Shown here piece after piece: positions 47,158-59,423 of a stretch of DNA of 64,000 nucleotides. A program made the translations under genes and the position numbers. The notes below the pieces were generated by a model. The model was given only the letters and a program-made list of their open reading frames with translations, searched no databases and was not told where the DNA came from. The stretch's first letter is position 1. The number at the start of each line of letters is the position of its first letter. This DNA is from Capitella teleta (taxonomy: Eukaryota; Annelida; Polychaeta; Capitellidae), in NCBI GenBank assembly GCA_000328365.1, contig KB309537.1:726831-790830 (forward strand), written 5' to 3'.

Positions 47158-48289
47158 CCTTGAAATACGAGATAGTAATTAATACGAATGGCATCGCCCA
47201 CTACAAGTTGAAGCAGTGACGTACACCTCGTTGAGCTATGAACCTGCCCTTGATGAGCTAGAGATAAGACTTGGGCCAAAAGGGATTGGGCCTACTCCAT
47301 ACATAATATATGGAAAATAGTAGATGTCGCGGTAAACAAAGGTGAAATCAATCGTAATATGTATTCATATTGATTTATATTCTTCTTATGGAACAAGAAT
47401 CATGACGCTTCGTCTTCTAGATCGGAGCACTAGCATAGGGAACCAATGAAATCGAACCGTATCTGAGCATTCAGACGCTAAGCTTTTTAAAACTCTATCA
47501 ACGCGATCGAAATTCACTCTTCCCATTTTTCATATCTACAGATTTCAATCTGTAAGCTGTAGGCCCATATTATACAGGCCTACAGCTAGACTGCAAGCGT
47601 GGGATTGTTCATTATATGCCTCACTCATGCATTGAAGCATTTTGTTTTATTCTTCATAACTATTAGTGCTGTATTTTAAATTTTAAATCATGCGTCTTTC
47701 ACATCAGAATTCTCAATTTTCCAGTCATTAACATATTGTTGCTATGGTAACCAGCGCCGCTTCTCTTTTTAGCTCCTCTACCTTTCTCTTATCAATCGTT
47801 ATTTTGATTCATTTTTCCTTCTGAAACACGAATCGTAAGTCCATAATGATAACACTGAGTTTCTGCATGTGGAGTATACGAGCACATGCAGGCCGAATGT
47901 TGGACGCACTCTCTAACCTTGCATGCTTGAGATGAAACGGCACCATATCGATATGCAGTGTTGACAAAATTGGAATATGAGTAACAGGAATAATTATAAC
48001 AGCACGAAAGTAGTAGTCTAACGATACCAATTTAGGTGTTACATATAAACAACGAATTGCAGACTTAATAAGATGGTAATTTATTCATGAACTCTAACCA
48101 CGCGAGACTTGAATTCGAGACTTGAGTTCATAATGTTCATACATAGTCATAACGTCACATCTCACTCTTGAGATAATAACACAAACTGATGAAGACAGCC
48201 AACTTGGCTTGGAGAGTATTCGACACACGTACATGTAGCGTACAATTACAGGTCCAGTCTTTGGACAGGCTTGCTCAGGCGACCTGACC
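47158..48289. other. Spacer with X-box
   Basis: No exon recognised. The X-box at 47738 is the only notable site. Confidence 0.4.
47738..47751. promoter_or_regulatory. X-box upstream of the broken glycosyltransferase copy
   Basis: GTTGCTATGGTAAC fits the X-box consensus. It is about 580 bases 5' of the minus-strand start at 47157. No ciliary gene is seen next to it. Confidence 0.35.
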
Positions 48290-49870
48290 GAGTCTTGAAT
48301 GGCGGAGCGTTTCCAGCGAGCTGGAAGTAGAGGCATTGTCTAACGAGCAGACGACGCCACAGCACCAGTTCGGAGCGGCCAACTGAGTGTTACACAATGG
48401 AGGTAGAGATGGAGTTGGAGTTGGCTCCTCGCGTGGAGCAGGCTGTTGAGGCGTCTCTAGTGGTAGTTCTGCTAGGTGCCTACGATTTCTTCGCAGTGTA
48501 CCACCATTTGATGTCTCGATTAGAACTGAGCGTGGTGCGCTATGGTCCACGACAACCACAGCAGGTTGTCGTCGTGTCCATGGCGAGGACGCGTTGAACT
48601 TCTTCGAGGTAAATCTCTGGCACCGTTTCGAAGATCTAAGTTCTTCTTTGCGTTCTGCTTGGCACACGCGTCTCTCTCCCTCACGAGAGAATCTTCAGGC
48701 CATTTGGGCCGTATAGGTTGTACGTCGTCAATCGTTGGCAGAGTGTTCCAAATTTGACATCCCATCAATAGCTGGGCTGGGCTGAATCCTAGGGAAGTGA
48801 TGGGTGTAGCTCGGTACGTCAGCAGTGCCAACGCCAAGTCTTGTTGCCTAATCATCATCGTTGCATTCATCACCGCACTCTCAGCTTCCCCGTTTGACTG
48901 CGGGAATCGTGGGCTTGACGTCAAATGTGTAAACTTCCATTGTTCACTGAAGTCTGTGAATTCCTGAGATGAGAAGCAGGGGCCATGGTCTGACACCAGT
49001 GCATTTAGAATTCCAAATCTAGCGACTCTGTTCTTTATCTTGTTGATGACGTGTCCAGATGTTTCGCTTCCCAGACTGATGACATCGATAAATCGAGAAT
49101 AGTAGTCAATGGCGACGAGAAATGTTCGACCTTCATGGGAACCCAAATCCACGGCGACTCTTTCCCAAGAACGAGAAGGGGATGGCGTTGGTAGGTGGGT
49201 TTCTTTCCTCTGCCCTTTCACATGCCCAAATAAGAGCTAAGCATTCCTTCTTTATCTGAGCATATCTTCTTTCAGCTTGAGTGAGAGAGCGTGATCCAAG
49301 GTAGTCCATGACTTCCAGAGCATGTCGTAGATCCGCGATGTCCTTTGAAGTTAGAAGCTCAAGGATGGCCTTCACCTTGTCTCTTGATGGGCAAATTAAG
49401 AGACACATAATTCGCTAACTGAGCACCAGCACTTCTCTGATATTGTTGATTATAATTTTATGTACCATGTGATTACATGTAACGATTTTCTATGATCTTT
49501 GTTTGTTTTTGTTTGATTTTTTGATTTTTTTTATTTATTTATGTATTTTTTTTTTTTTTTTTTGATTGTTGATTTTTGATTTTTGATTTTTGATTTTTGA
49601 ATATTATTTTTTTTTTTTTTTCTGTTAATTGTATGCCACTTTATGTGAGTATGAATAAAGATATGTATGAAATGCCCTCAGCTCCGATCATTTGGCCCTA
49701 GAAGTCCAGTTGAGTCACGCGGAACTTGCATTTTCTTTTGTTCAGTTTAAGACCCAATTACTCAATGACTGACAGTACTCGTCTCAATCGTTGGTTGTGT
49801 TTTTCAGCATAGGAACCGAACACAAAAACGTCATCCATGTAGAGAACTACGCCCACTGCGACGTTTTTTT
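48290..49870 (-). mobile_element. Ty3/gypsy LTR retrotransposon fossil, broken
   Basis: In minus-strand order the parts recognised are reverse transcriptase around the YMDD box (about 49850-49760), RNase H (49400-49220, [20 protein letters not shown]) and integrase core (about 49160-48780, SPRFPQSNGEAES). After these comes a C-terminal region typical of integrase tails (about 48600-48300, LRRNRRHLAELP). A T-rich insertion separates the RT and RNase H parts (49440-49680). LTRs, gag and protease are not seen. It is clearly broken, with several breaks, and old enough to have lost its ends. Confidence 0.8.
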
Positions 49871-50876
49871 TGTTTTTTTTTTTTGTTTTTTTTTTATTAA
49901 TATTATTATTATTATTATTTTATTTATTTTTTTCTGCTTTGGTTGAGATAGACCAAATATTGTATGCGTAAAGCAACCAATGAGGAGCCACTTGAATATT
50001 CACGTCAATGCGCCTGCGCACAGGACAGCCATTATGGCATACCAAACGCGGATCTTCTTCTTCTATGTGCCTTGCTTATGAGCGTTGGCGATCATGGCTC
50101 GATACCGCACGTAGCCTGTTTCCCACAATATGCAGTATATTGATGGGCTCTCTGCAGATCTGCAAATCATTTTAGCACACGTTATGACCATTGGCATCAG
50201 AAATGAGGATATATTTACCCTTTTCAAACCAAAATCTACTTCTATTGGTGTCGTTTTTCTGTTTTACGAGTCGGCAATGGGAATTGATTCATATTATTAC
50301 ATATTTTTTATATCTCAGTTGTTATGCAAATTGTTGCATTTACACAGTATACTCCTAGCATATACATCTTACTAAATCCGGAGTTTTAATTAATATGCTT
50401 CAATTTCAAGGTCTTGATGGTAACTAACGCAATTAATTGCATAAATTATTGATTTTTTATTGTATTTTTTTTTTCTTTGTAATTTTAATAATTACTCATA
50501 ATGACATATAGGTCGACACGATGCTGAAATAACCGCTTCTAATGATATAAACTATGATACACAATCTGGTCACCCACTCAACTTTACCCAACTTTGCACA
50601 TTTGTATAATAATTAAATTAATATTCTACAACCAGCATTACTTTTAGATTTACATTCAATAGGAAAATTAAAAAAAGCTATTCATAGTATCTTAATTGCT
50701 AAATACGTATAACATTTTCTTCTTTTTTTCCATTGTAGATATTTCTTTATTTTTATTTTATTTTTTTTTGTGTTTGACACATTTCTTTTACATGTATGTT
50801 CTTTTGATGTGGCACAAAAGCGATTTTGCTTCAGTCACTACATTATTATTGCACGTTTGTTTGTTTGAATGAATAA
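49871..50876. other. Repeat-rich stretch
   Basis: T-rich tracts and the inverted repeat at 50195-50480. No gene. Confidence 0.5.
50195..50480 (-). repeat. Inverted copy of the 44640-44945 repeat
   Basis: Reverse complement of the element at 44.64 kb, continuing to about 50030 with sequence also found at about 39240. Confidence 0.8.
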
Positions 50877-50877
50877 A

Positions 50878-50878
<1 letters not shown>

Positions 50879-50962
<84 letters not shown>
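50879..50962. repeat. (ATT)n microsatellite, about 28 units
   Basis: An uninterrupted trinucleotide run followed by poly(A). The poly-Asn open frame on the minus strand is an artefact of it. Confidence 0.97.
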
Positions 50963-50963
<1 letters not shown>

Positions 50964-51210
50964 AAAAAAAAAGAGAATGTGTAAGCAATGATAAGCAATC
51001 ATTACGTTCTTATTAACATTATGTGACAGGCTGGGAAACAGGTAAATCGAATCGTATTTTTTAAAGTTATAGAGACATATGATAGCATTCTATGTTGGTT
51101 TCAAGCAAGATCAGGCTATGTTGTAACATATTATTAAAAAAACTTTAGTCATACGGATAACCAGTGTGTATTCATGGTTTTTCGGGTGTGAGAGATCGAC
51201 AGTCATTGAG

Positions 51211-51364
51211 TCGTTTGAGACACAACAACGTCGTTTGAGGCAAAACACTCGTTTGAGGTGTTTAGTGAGACGCATAACTCATTTACGTGTCATGTGACGT
51301 TCCCCGTGGCCCCAAAATCGTGAAATTTGGTGCATTCATAACGTTGTCCGTGTAATTCATAACG
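51211..51364 (+). promoter_or_regulatory. Putative HPS1 promoter with repeated short motifs
   Basis: TCGTTTGAG occurs three times (51211, 51231, 51249). TCATAACG occurs twice (51336, 51357), 21 bases apart. GTCATGTGAC at 51289 is one base from the CLEAR element GTCACGTGAC known for lysosomal genes. All lie within 235 bases 5' of the ATG. No TATA box is evident. Functional roles are inferred. Confidence 0.35.
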
Positions 51365-51442
51365 CACTCGGTTTGTAAACAAAATCTTGTGACCACAAAT
51401 CGTCGCGAGATATTTTGATGTTAGTGCCGATATAGCTGCAAC

Positions 51443-54400
51443 ATGAAGGGCGTGCTGGTGTTCAGTGCAGTGAATGACCTCAGTTTCATGTCTGTTGACG
51501 ACGAATTCAAACGTTTTATTGTGCAAAAGGCGACTGAGTCGGGAATGGTGCAGGTGAGCGATAATGTAGTACACTTTCGTAAAGTTTGTAACGGTGAGAA
51601 AGAACACCTGTTATGCGTTGTTGGAAATATTTTTTCAATACCTGTGTGTGAGTTCACACCGGATAAATTCTCGAATTCCATTGTCCTGTGATTCATGACC
51701 CGTTTTTGCTACCCTGGGAAACAATAATAGGACCATAACATGGGAGAAATAATATTATTATAATATTATTTAAAAACTCTTAATGATTCTGAATCTCAAG
51801 TAAAACAGTATCACGAGCATGGTTGTGGCGGTAATTTGAGTTCAATAATTTCATTAAATCTGTCAGATTCATGTCTTGAGCGTGAAATTTACATTTTACT
51901 TGTGGTGATACCAATTTGAAAGTTACAGGTATGCCTCGATCAATCCTTACTGCTAGAATTAATAACTTCTTGGCGATCATGATCGTTACCGTAACCCCGG
52001 ATTAATTTTCATTCCAATACAAGAGATCAAATTAAATCCCTTATTTAACATCGTTAGAGGTAATCGTATGTCTGATTTTTCCATTTGCAGAGTGCAGACA
52101 CAGATGAGGATGAGCTTGATTTAAACACAGTGACCCAACTACTCTCTCCTCTGATTGCGTCTCAGCGATTCATGCTGGAAGAAGCGGGCAACGCTTACCA
52201 AGTGATTCGCTGTGAAGATGGTCTCTGCTTTGTGTTTGATCAGGTAACGAAGAGGGCGTAATCATGAACATAACTGACGTCGTTCTTCTAGTTCAGAGAT
52301 TTCATTTATTTGGCTGTGAACGGCGACGGAACTGAGAACGAGAATTTCCTCCATCGCAAACTGACGATTGTGCATCGCGTGCTGACGTTCTTCTATGGTC
52401 CCGTGATTGAGGAGTTTGTTAAGATTTGTCGCCGTTTCTCTGTTTCACTTGTTATCTTAGGATTCATCCAACGAGAGCGTTTGATCGTCAACAGCGCTGG
52501 AAGTTGATCGATGGCATCATTCAGACGTGGTCTGAGTTGTATGCAACTGAACAGAGCTTCCTCGTTGAGGTTTGTAGTATCTCCTTCAAATAATATTATT
52601 CTATATTTTATATTTATTTCATATTTAGGCAGTGGAGCGTCTCTACGTGAATCAACGACTAAACGCTGAATGCATTGAGCTTCTGGAGTCTGCTTTGCGG
52701 AGTTTGCAGTCTGTGGGAGAGAAGACTCCAGCACATGGTCTTCTGTTGGTTAATTGTAAACTCTTAGCACTTTTCTCAAGGTCTGTGTCTTGTTTTGAAC
52801 CTGAAGATTTTTCACTTTTGCTTATTTCCAGCAAGAACGCTTGTGAGCTTACAATGTCCGACACGTTACTGCTCACGCTCTTGGTGAACTCTCTGTATTC
52901 CGGAGGTCACACTCCTGTGCTGCCTGCTAGCCCTCCGGCTGTGAAAAAGACGTCTGTTGTTAGTGCCTCCAGCATCAACAACTCAATGCAGACGCTGCGA
53001 ATTGGTGCCATTAAACAATCATCTCTTGATGCTCAGACTGACGTCAGTTGAAGGAAAATGGAAAAATATATAAATCTCCTCAATCTCAATCCAGGCACCG
53101 AAAACTCCATCCCCAGTAACTCCTCCCGATGAGGTTTTACCCAAAAGTTCCCCTGGAAGCTCATCATCTTCGTGTTCTCCTGCGCCGAATGGTCAGGATC
53201 TAACACTGACCATCACTTTATCTGAATGACCTCATTTCAGCTGCTTCTTCTCCTTACCCACTCGTTATGGATGAAAAGAGCTCACCTCCGCAGTCGAGTT
53301 TCATGAAAGTTCTGATGGACGCAGCACAGGCAGCGAGGGATTCATCTCCCCCACTTTCTGCTGCTTCTTCTAAGGTTTTCGACAAACATTAAAATCAGAA
53401 TAATTCCTGAAATAATCTTGTTCACTCCAGAATGAGGAGGATGATGAGTCACTCCAGAGCGTAGATTGGGTCAACATCTCAATCGCTTCGAAGAAATCTG
53501 TCGAGAAAGAAAGTAAGATTTCACGAGTAATGAGTCGGTCAGTCGAGCACTTCGGAATGTCCTTTGCAGTCATGATGGACGATTGCCCGTATGTCCGCAA
53601 CAGTGGGGATGAAGTCAAAGTGTTCACTGTCCTCCTGAGAAACAACCGGAGTAAATTCGCGCCTCATCTTGTTCACTGTATTCCTATCATGCCTGGAACT
53701 GTGCTGGTGACTCTTAGTGAGGTATTTTAATAAAAACACCCGAGAGATGTCTGTTTTAAAAAGTTTCGTTAAGATTTCACGAGCATCGCACGCCAGTAAC
53801 CTGAGCGCATTGTTGGCAACTCTTCGGCAGTTTTACATTCAGAAGCATCCGTCAAAGGAATCGAATACGCAGTTACTGACTAATCTTGAGACTTCGGTGA
53901 AAAGGCTGTCTGAGCTCACAAAGGCTTACAAGGTTAACACAATCACATTGGTTGATGCATTGTATTTTACTCATTAATTTCAGGGAATTGAGTCCATTAA
54001 TAATTTAATCATGGACATCATGAGCAATTGGAATCAGCTACGACAAACTGACGCGGTTGTTGAGTTTGTTTCCACCTCCAAGATTCCATCACGGTTAGTG
54101 AAAAAAAAAAAATCCTGTATCAATAACCACAAGATATCTCTTTGCCAACAGTTTGGTTCCAATCTTACGTCGTATGACTATGAAGACCAAGGAACTCTTT
54201 CGCATTCTCTTCCTTGGTCCGCGTGAAATGTCAACGGCGATTAGCACGGTCATTGCTCAAATCCAAGACAATCTCCAGCAACATCTGATCGACTATCGTG
54301 ACTATCTTGTCATCAAGTCTCAGCGCAACCTGACAATCACAACATATCCTTTGATAGATTATAGGTTATCAATCACTCGTTAAAAAGGAATTTTGTTTTT

Positions 54401-55251
54401 TTTTCTTAATTGACCGATTCACGTATTTGGAGGACTTCCCTGGCCTTGTCCATTTTATTTACATTGACCGCAATGCTGACCAGATGACCGCTCCATCCAT
54501 CAACATTGGAGCTGAGGGTGATGACGAGGAGAACGATATGGGGCGAACATTGAAGAAGAAACTGAAAGCATTTGTGAGGGCAGAACATGTACGAGGATTC
54601 AGATAATAAATTATGTTAAACAGGTGTGGAAGTCCGTGGAGAAAGCGCAGATGAAGCTTAAAGACGGTTACACAGCAATGACCGCGAGAGACGGAGAATA
54701 TTTTGTATCTTACTTCCTCTGGTTTGAAGACCCAATGGTCAGTGAAGTGAAATTAATGAGTTTGCTTCAATGCTTGGATTTTTTTTTTTTTTTTTTTTTT
54801 TTTCTTCCAGGGAAACCAACTTGCTGTGAAGGAACCTTTCAAAGGTTACTCAAGCACCATTCCAGGAATTCTTTCTGGGAACTTCTACAAGTGAGAGTCT
54901 CTTCTTTTTTTCATATGCTGATTATGATTGACAAAAGTTTTAAATTGCATTATTCCTTGTGCATCCTCCTGTGTCGGGGAAGCTGAGATGAAGGCCTCAT
55001 ATATATGCGAATCCCGGGATGTTTTCCTGGATTGATTCCATCGTTGATTCCCTTGTCTTCTCCTCAGGCGTTTGGTGCACGACTGTTTCCGGGGCAGCTC
55101 CTCTCTCGCGCGGCCCATTCACTGTTACGAACTTCTTTGCGTTCATGTCGGCCTGGTGCCCTCGCAACACGTGTTCAACCATTGTCAGCGGTTGGCCGCC
55201 ATGTTGTGGGAGACCTCAGAAGGAGCGCGCACCCCATACAACCTCCTGTGA
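51443..55251 (+). CDS. HPS1: HPS1 homologue (BLOC-3 subunit, Mon1/Ccz1-like GEF partner)
   Basis: With HPS4, HPS1 forms BLOC-3, the exchange factor for Rab32/38 in lysosome-related organelle biogenesis. Seventeen exons (51443-51553, 52091-52243, 52292-52413, 52461-52569, 52629-52780, 52832-53042, 53095-53191, 53241-53374, 53431-53512, 53570-53721, 53774-53932, 53984-54093, 54152-54343, 54423-54588, 54624-54737, 54811-54890, 55068-55251) sum to 2,328 bases, 775 codons plus stop. Human HPS1 is 700. It starts MKGVLVFSA, like MKCVLVATE in human. Anchors are [46 protein letters not shown] and [21 protein letters not shown] Ser/Pro-rich middle (exons 6-9) is lineage-specific. The intron between exons 13 and 14 is AT-AC. 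Confidence 0.93.
52781..52831 (+). other. HPS1 intron 5, 51 bases, frame-preserving if retained
   Basis: Donor gtctgt, acceptor tttccag. It is a multiple of three with no stop, so retention would add 17 residues ([17 protein letters not shown]) in frame. Confidence 0.55.
54344..54422 (+). other. U12-type AT-AC intron in HPS1
   Basis: The donor ATATCCTTT is the exact U12 AT-AC consensus. The branch-like TTCTTAAT (54403-54410) lies about a dozen bases before the AC acceptor (gattcac). Splicing in phase 2 restores TITTYLEDFP, matching human ITMVSYLEDFP. No GT-AG alternative keeps this frame. From memory, the vertebrate HPS1 gene also has an AT-AC intron. Confidence 0.85.
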
Positions 55252-58200
55252 AACCGCCACAAGCCACAAGCATTTCACCGTGATCTCAAACCTCAAGATA
55301 GTTTCAAATGTCACATCTAACAGTGTCCTATATTAATAGGATTTTTTAACATTTCTTTTTTTCTTTTCTCTTTTTGCAAACAGTTTATTTTTCTCTTTAA
55401 CCGACAATTAATCAATTATCACTTGGTGCTCAGACATTTTAACTAATTAAATAAATAAATATTTATTTCATTAATTAATTTTATATTATTTATATATTTG
55501 TTAATGAAATTGATTTATTCACAACTTGTATAATACTGCCTATTATTGTATTATGTATTCACGATGATATATATTAGGGTCACAGAACCTCAACAGTCAT
55601 GAGTTCATTAGGTGCAATGTCAAGGTCACTCAGTTATATTTTTTTAATATTAATCATGGTACATGTTGTGATATTTTTTGTTCGCACATTTTATTCTTTA
55701 ATAAATTGTTAGCATGTATTTCTGAATAAATTGCATTAATGAATTATCATTGCACTTCTCTGCATTTCCTTATTCCATGTGTTCCAAACCCGCAAGCTTG
55801 CTTTCACTGAAAAGAAGCACCGGCACACACCGATAAAAATTCACCCCTATTTTGGTACATCCATTTCACTCGTTTTCACATGACGTCACTCGGAATTCCC
55901 AAGTTGGCTCACAAGGCAAGGCGAGTGCAAATGAATTCACAGTATTTGCTGAATACGACCAGTTAAACCTTATGTTACTATAGATAGCAGCCAATGAGAT
56001 ACCACCTGTCATCAGTGTGTGCCTGTGTCATTATATATATGACAAGTGAACAGGCTTGCTCTGCGTTAAGAATACGTTATGATTTGGGACGTGCGTTATG
56101 ATTTCGCAGGGCGCTTCAAGGTTGGCTGAATCGCTTTTCAAGCCCTTATGTGGGTCACCAACTCCCAGGTGCTGATCACTCAGCGTCCTATTTATTGGTA
56201 AATATTACGCCGAGTGTTCTTCTGATTCTACATTTTGAGTTTATTCAGTTGATTTATTCTGTATCGATCTTCAGCACCGAGATTCTTTCCATCTACTGGA
56301 TCACAATTTAGCGGGTAGTGCATAAAGGTCAGTAACCCCGCGAATGGATTATAAGCATAACATTCTATTACGTGAATGGAATTTAAGAAATATGTCGCCT
56401 GGGTATATAATCGATACTAATATCATACTTACAACATTTCGGGTATCAGGTATCAGAATCAATGACATATACCCTCAATGTAGCTATTGTAATAATTAAT
56501 TGGCTAAAATTTGTGATCACCACAGATCTCATTCACAGCTAATTATATATTGCAGCTGATTGCGGTCATTAAGGTCATGCTCCTAATGATCAGGCGGCCG
56601 CTAAGCAAATCCACAACAAAATGACTGAATCGAGGCCAACGTTGCCTCAATTATTTAACAGGAGAAAGGTCTTTGTGAACTAGCTCTATACGCTCTACAA
56701 AAGCACGGACTTGGGATAATTTTTGCGGGGGACACTCGGGATATATCACTGGTGACTGGTCCGAACTGACTTTGACTTTTGAGGATGGGTGGAGGTAACA
56801 GTACGCACCAATCCTGCCTTCCATTGGCAAATTTCGCAAAATCTGGCTGATGTGTTAATTACCGGAACTGAGAATGTGAACTTGTACAAGGAGTTATGCA
56901 ACCTATGCGCGGACACAGTCAGCGAATGCAATCGTTGGATGGGCGATTGAGCCATTGATGGTATATCTGCTCACACAGTGAGTCACAATACTCATATCAG
57001 AATCACCTTGGCGGTGATCGGGATACAATTTGACTTTGAGTAATTAAGCTTTAATTACTCGTAGCGTATAATTATGCACTTATCTGTGAATATGACAAAG
57101 GCACGCTACTGTGCGCATGCGCGTGTTCTCGTGCACACATAACCATCACATAACAAAAATTGCAATGATTTATTGTGATTCTGGAGAATTGGAAATTTAT
57201 TATATTTTATTAGTCGACGATAGCTTTTGTTTTAAATTAGGGTGCATAGTATTATCTGTGATATATCTGCAGCCACCATGTTCATTTATGTAAAGGCCTG
57301 CTAGTTTGATCATTCATCATATTTTAGTCTACATATATATATATATGTTATTGCTCTTTTCATTTTCAATTAGTTTTGACAATGCATAAATTACGAGGGT
57401 GTTTGCGATTTATAAAACAAACAGCCGATTGAACTCCCGAAGGAGTACTTGGCATGATGATCAACCTACATGTACATGATTGACAGTGCTAGAAAATGTA
57501 TGCCTTGTTATTTTATTGTTGCGATAAACCATGATAAAGAATACATTACATCAGAATATACAATATCATATTCACAATTTCCACAGAACAATCTCATGTT
57601 CATTAAACGTTATGTGCCGATCGATGCACACAAAATCCAACGGCCATAAAAGTAAAACGTCACCTGACGGCGTTTCAATCCCGTGTGTGGCTTCTGTTCT
57701 TAATGATGGTCTTTATATTCCCTGCATCCTCCGAGATATTTGTGACGAAATTAACTCTGCATGATCACTGTAGGCCTAAATTGACCCCTATGTAATGAAT
57801 GCACGCTGCTAGCAGTCAAATTTGAGGCTTATGCAATATAAACCTTCAATTTTAATAAGTGTAAAAATTCAAATTTATTTATTATTAATAAATTAAACGG
57901 TTTACACCACATAATATTATTAAGTATTTATGTAATGACTCCTTAGAATTATTTGTGCGATTCAGCCCCTATACGACCAGCACAGCGCATGCGTGTGGCT
58001 GCCATGTACACCCAATAACAGATATATATTATCAGCTTTATAAATAAGCCAACAGTCACTAGAGCTCACTGTTTCTCCGATAAGAAGCGATAAGGATCCC
58101 CGCCCGACTAGATCTGACAAATGACTAATTAAAAACTGAACGTCTGAGGAGGATTCACTACCTGTTCTCGGTGTTCATGCTTTCATGCAACTGAATTCAG

Positions 58201-58521
58201 GATACCCGTAGCAGGTAGGGGCCTACGCTATCACAATTCACTCATTGTTATGTTTAAGACTTTTAAGTGTTTGCTTATCCAGTGCTGTGTTTATTTCTGC
58301 GTTGTAAATGCGACGTACGGTGTAGCACTGTGGAGTCAAGTAGGTCAGGAATAAGGACGATGTTAAAGCCATCATAGAGAGATTTGAATTATTTTTCCTC
58401 ACAGCTGCAGGATTTTTCTCTTTCGCAGAGTTCGCTTATAAACACATGTGGAACCGATTGATTAGGATCTAAAATGCAGAAACTAACAACGCAGTGAAAT
58501 GTCGAATTCAACAGTGTAACC
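55252..58521. other. Intergenic, no gene recognised
   Basis: AT-rich. Two overlapping minus-strand ORFs (56955-56651) and one plus ORF (57531-57764) match nothing I know and lack splice context. CGTTATGA occurs twice at 56075 and 56094. Confidence 0.4.
55449..55454 (+). terminator. Candidate HPS1 poly(A) signal
   Basis: AATAAA (within a repeated AATAAATAAAT), about 200 bases after the stop. Confidence 0.45.
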
Positions 58522-59423
58522 ATGGTGACCAGATCGGTGAGGTCCTCACTCCAAGCAGGTGGGCAGAGGGCTCGACGTCTCGTCTTCCGAATATGGACGA
58601 AATCAACCAAAAGGAAAAGCCAGACTTACGAGAACTTAACCGACGATATTCATCCGTCGACGTCCGGCGTAGAAACTTCAGAGTTAGCTGACATCCAGGC
58701 CACGGATAGCAGCGTTCTAGGGTCGGGTACCCTCACCCCTTCGGTCAGTGGTTTCGCTGCCCTGGGAACTGTTCCAGGCACGCGTGTTAAATCAGAGACA
58801 CAACCCACGGAGAAACCAGGTGTAACGGAGCAGCCACGGACAGCATACTTCTACGATTCTATGCTCTCTCTTAAGAAAGAGAACGAGAGTGAGAAGAATG
58901 AGAATGGGAAGAGTGAGAGTGAGAAGAAAGAGGAGAAACCGTGGTACGAAGATAAAGATTGGAGGTTGTATTACGGGAAAAAAGGCAAGAAAAAACTGAG
59001 AAAGAAAGTCGTATTCCACGTCAATACTGGAGAGAAGGTCGTGGATAAAGAGTGCTACGTCCAACTGGAAGAGGAGCAAGAACCAAACAAGACAAAGAAG
59101 AAGAAAAAGAAGCGGGTTACGTCAAGCAAAGCTAAGAAGCGAGCCAAACGGGTGAGCCATTAGTAACATCTTCTTTTCTTGTGTTTAAACATCCTGCATT
59201 GTTCCTTTCAATTCTATAATCACTTTTGCATATACAGGCGAGTGTTGTTGCTTGGAAAGGGCTGAAAGTCAGCTGGAAGTACTTCAAGTACGGGCTAATT
59301 TCAATGACAGAAGGACCTGGTTCTGCCTTCAGTACTCCGAACATGATGAGAGTGTACCACGGTCAAAATACTCAGCCACCGAAACCTTACACCGTCTACA
59401 AAGACTATTCTGGGAGACGATGA
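58522..59423 (+). CDS. Lysine-rich two-exon protein, function unknown
   Basis: The ATG at 58522 sits in a strong Kozak context (accATGG). Exon 1 (58522-59151) ends at a good donor GG|gtgagc. Exon 2 (59238-59423) follows acceptor tatacag in phase 0, giving 271 residues. The N-terminus is Arg-rich (MVTRSVRSSLQAGGQRARRL). The middle is Ser/Thr-rich, then a highly charged Lys/Glu region (KPWYEDKDWRLYYGKKGKKK). The C-terminal exon reads LKVSWKYFKYGLISMTEGPG. No domain is recognised. The basic tracts suggest nuclear or nucleic-acid association, but that is a guess. Unspliced, it would end five residues after the donor (VSH and stop). Confidence 0.65.

Noticed and set aside
44723-50375. Similar-looking ORFs at 44.7-45.0 (minus) and 50.1-50.4 kb (plus)
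   Set aside because: They are translations of two inverted copies of a non-coding repeat, both with poor coding character.
50788-50988. Poly-Asn ORF
   Set aside because: Artefact of the (ATT)n microsatellite.
53513-53544. 30-base intron in HPS1 using the first AG after exon 9
   Set aside because: Too short to splice and out of frame. The AG at 53569 gives a 57-base intron in frame.
56651-56955. Overlapping minus-strand ORFs near 56.8 kb
   Set aside because: Two frames look faintly protein-like (CEICQWKAGLVRTV, SPVIYPECPPQKLSQVR), but I could not place either in a family or find splice sites.
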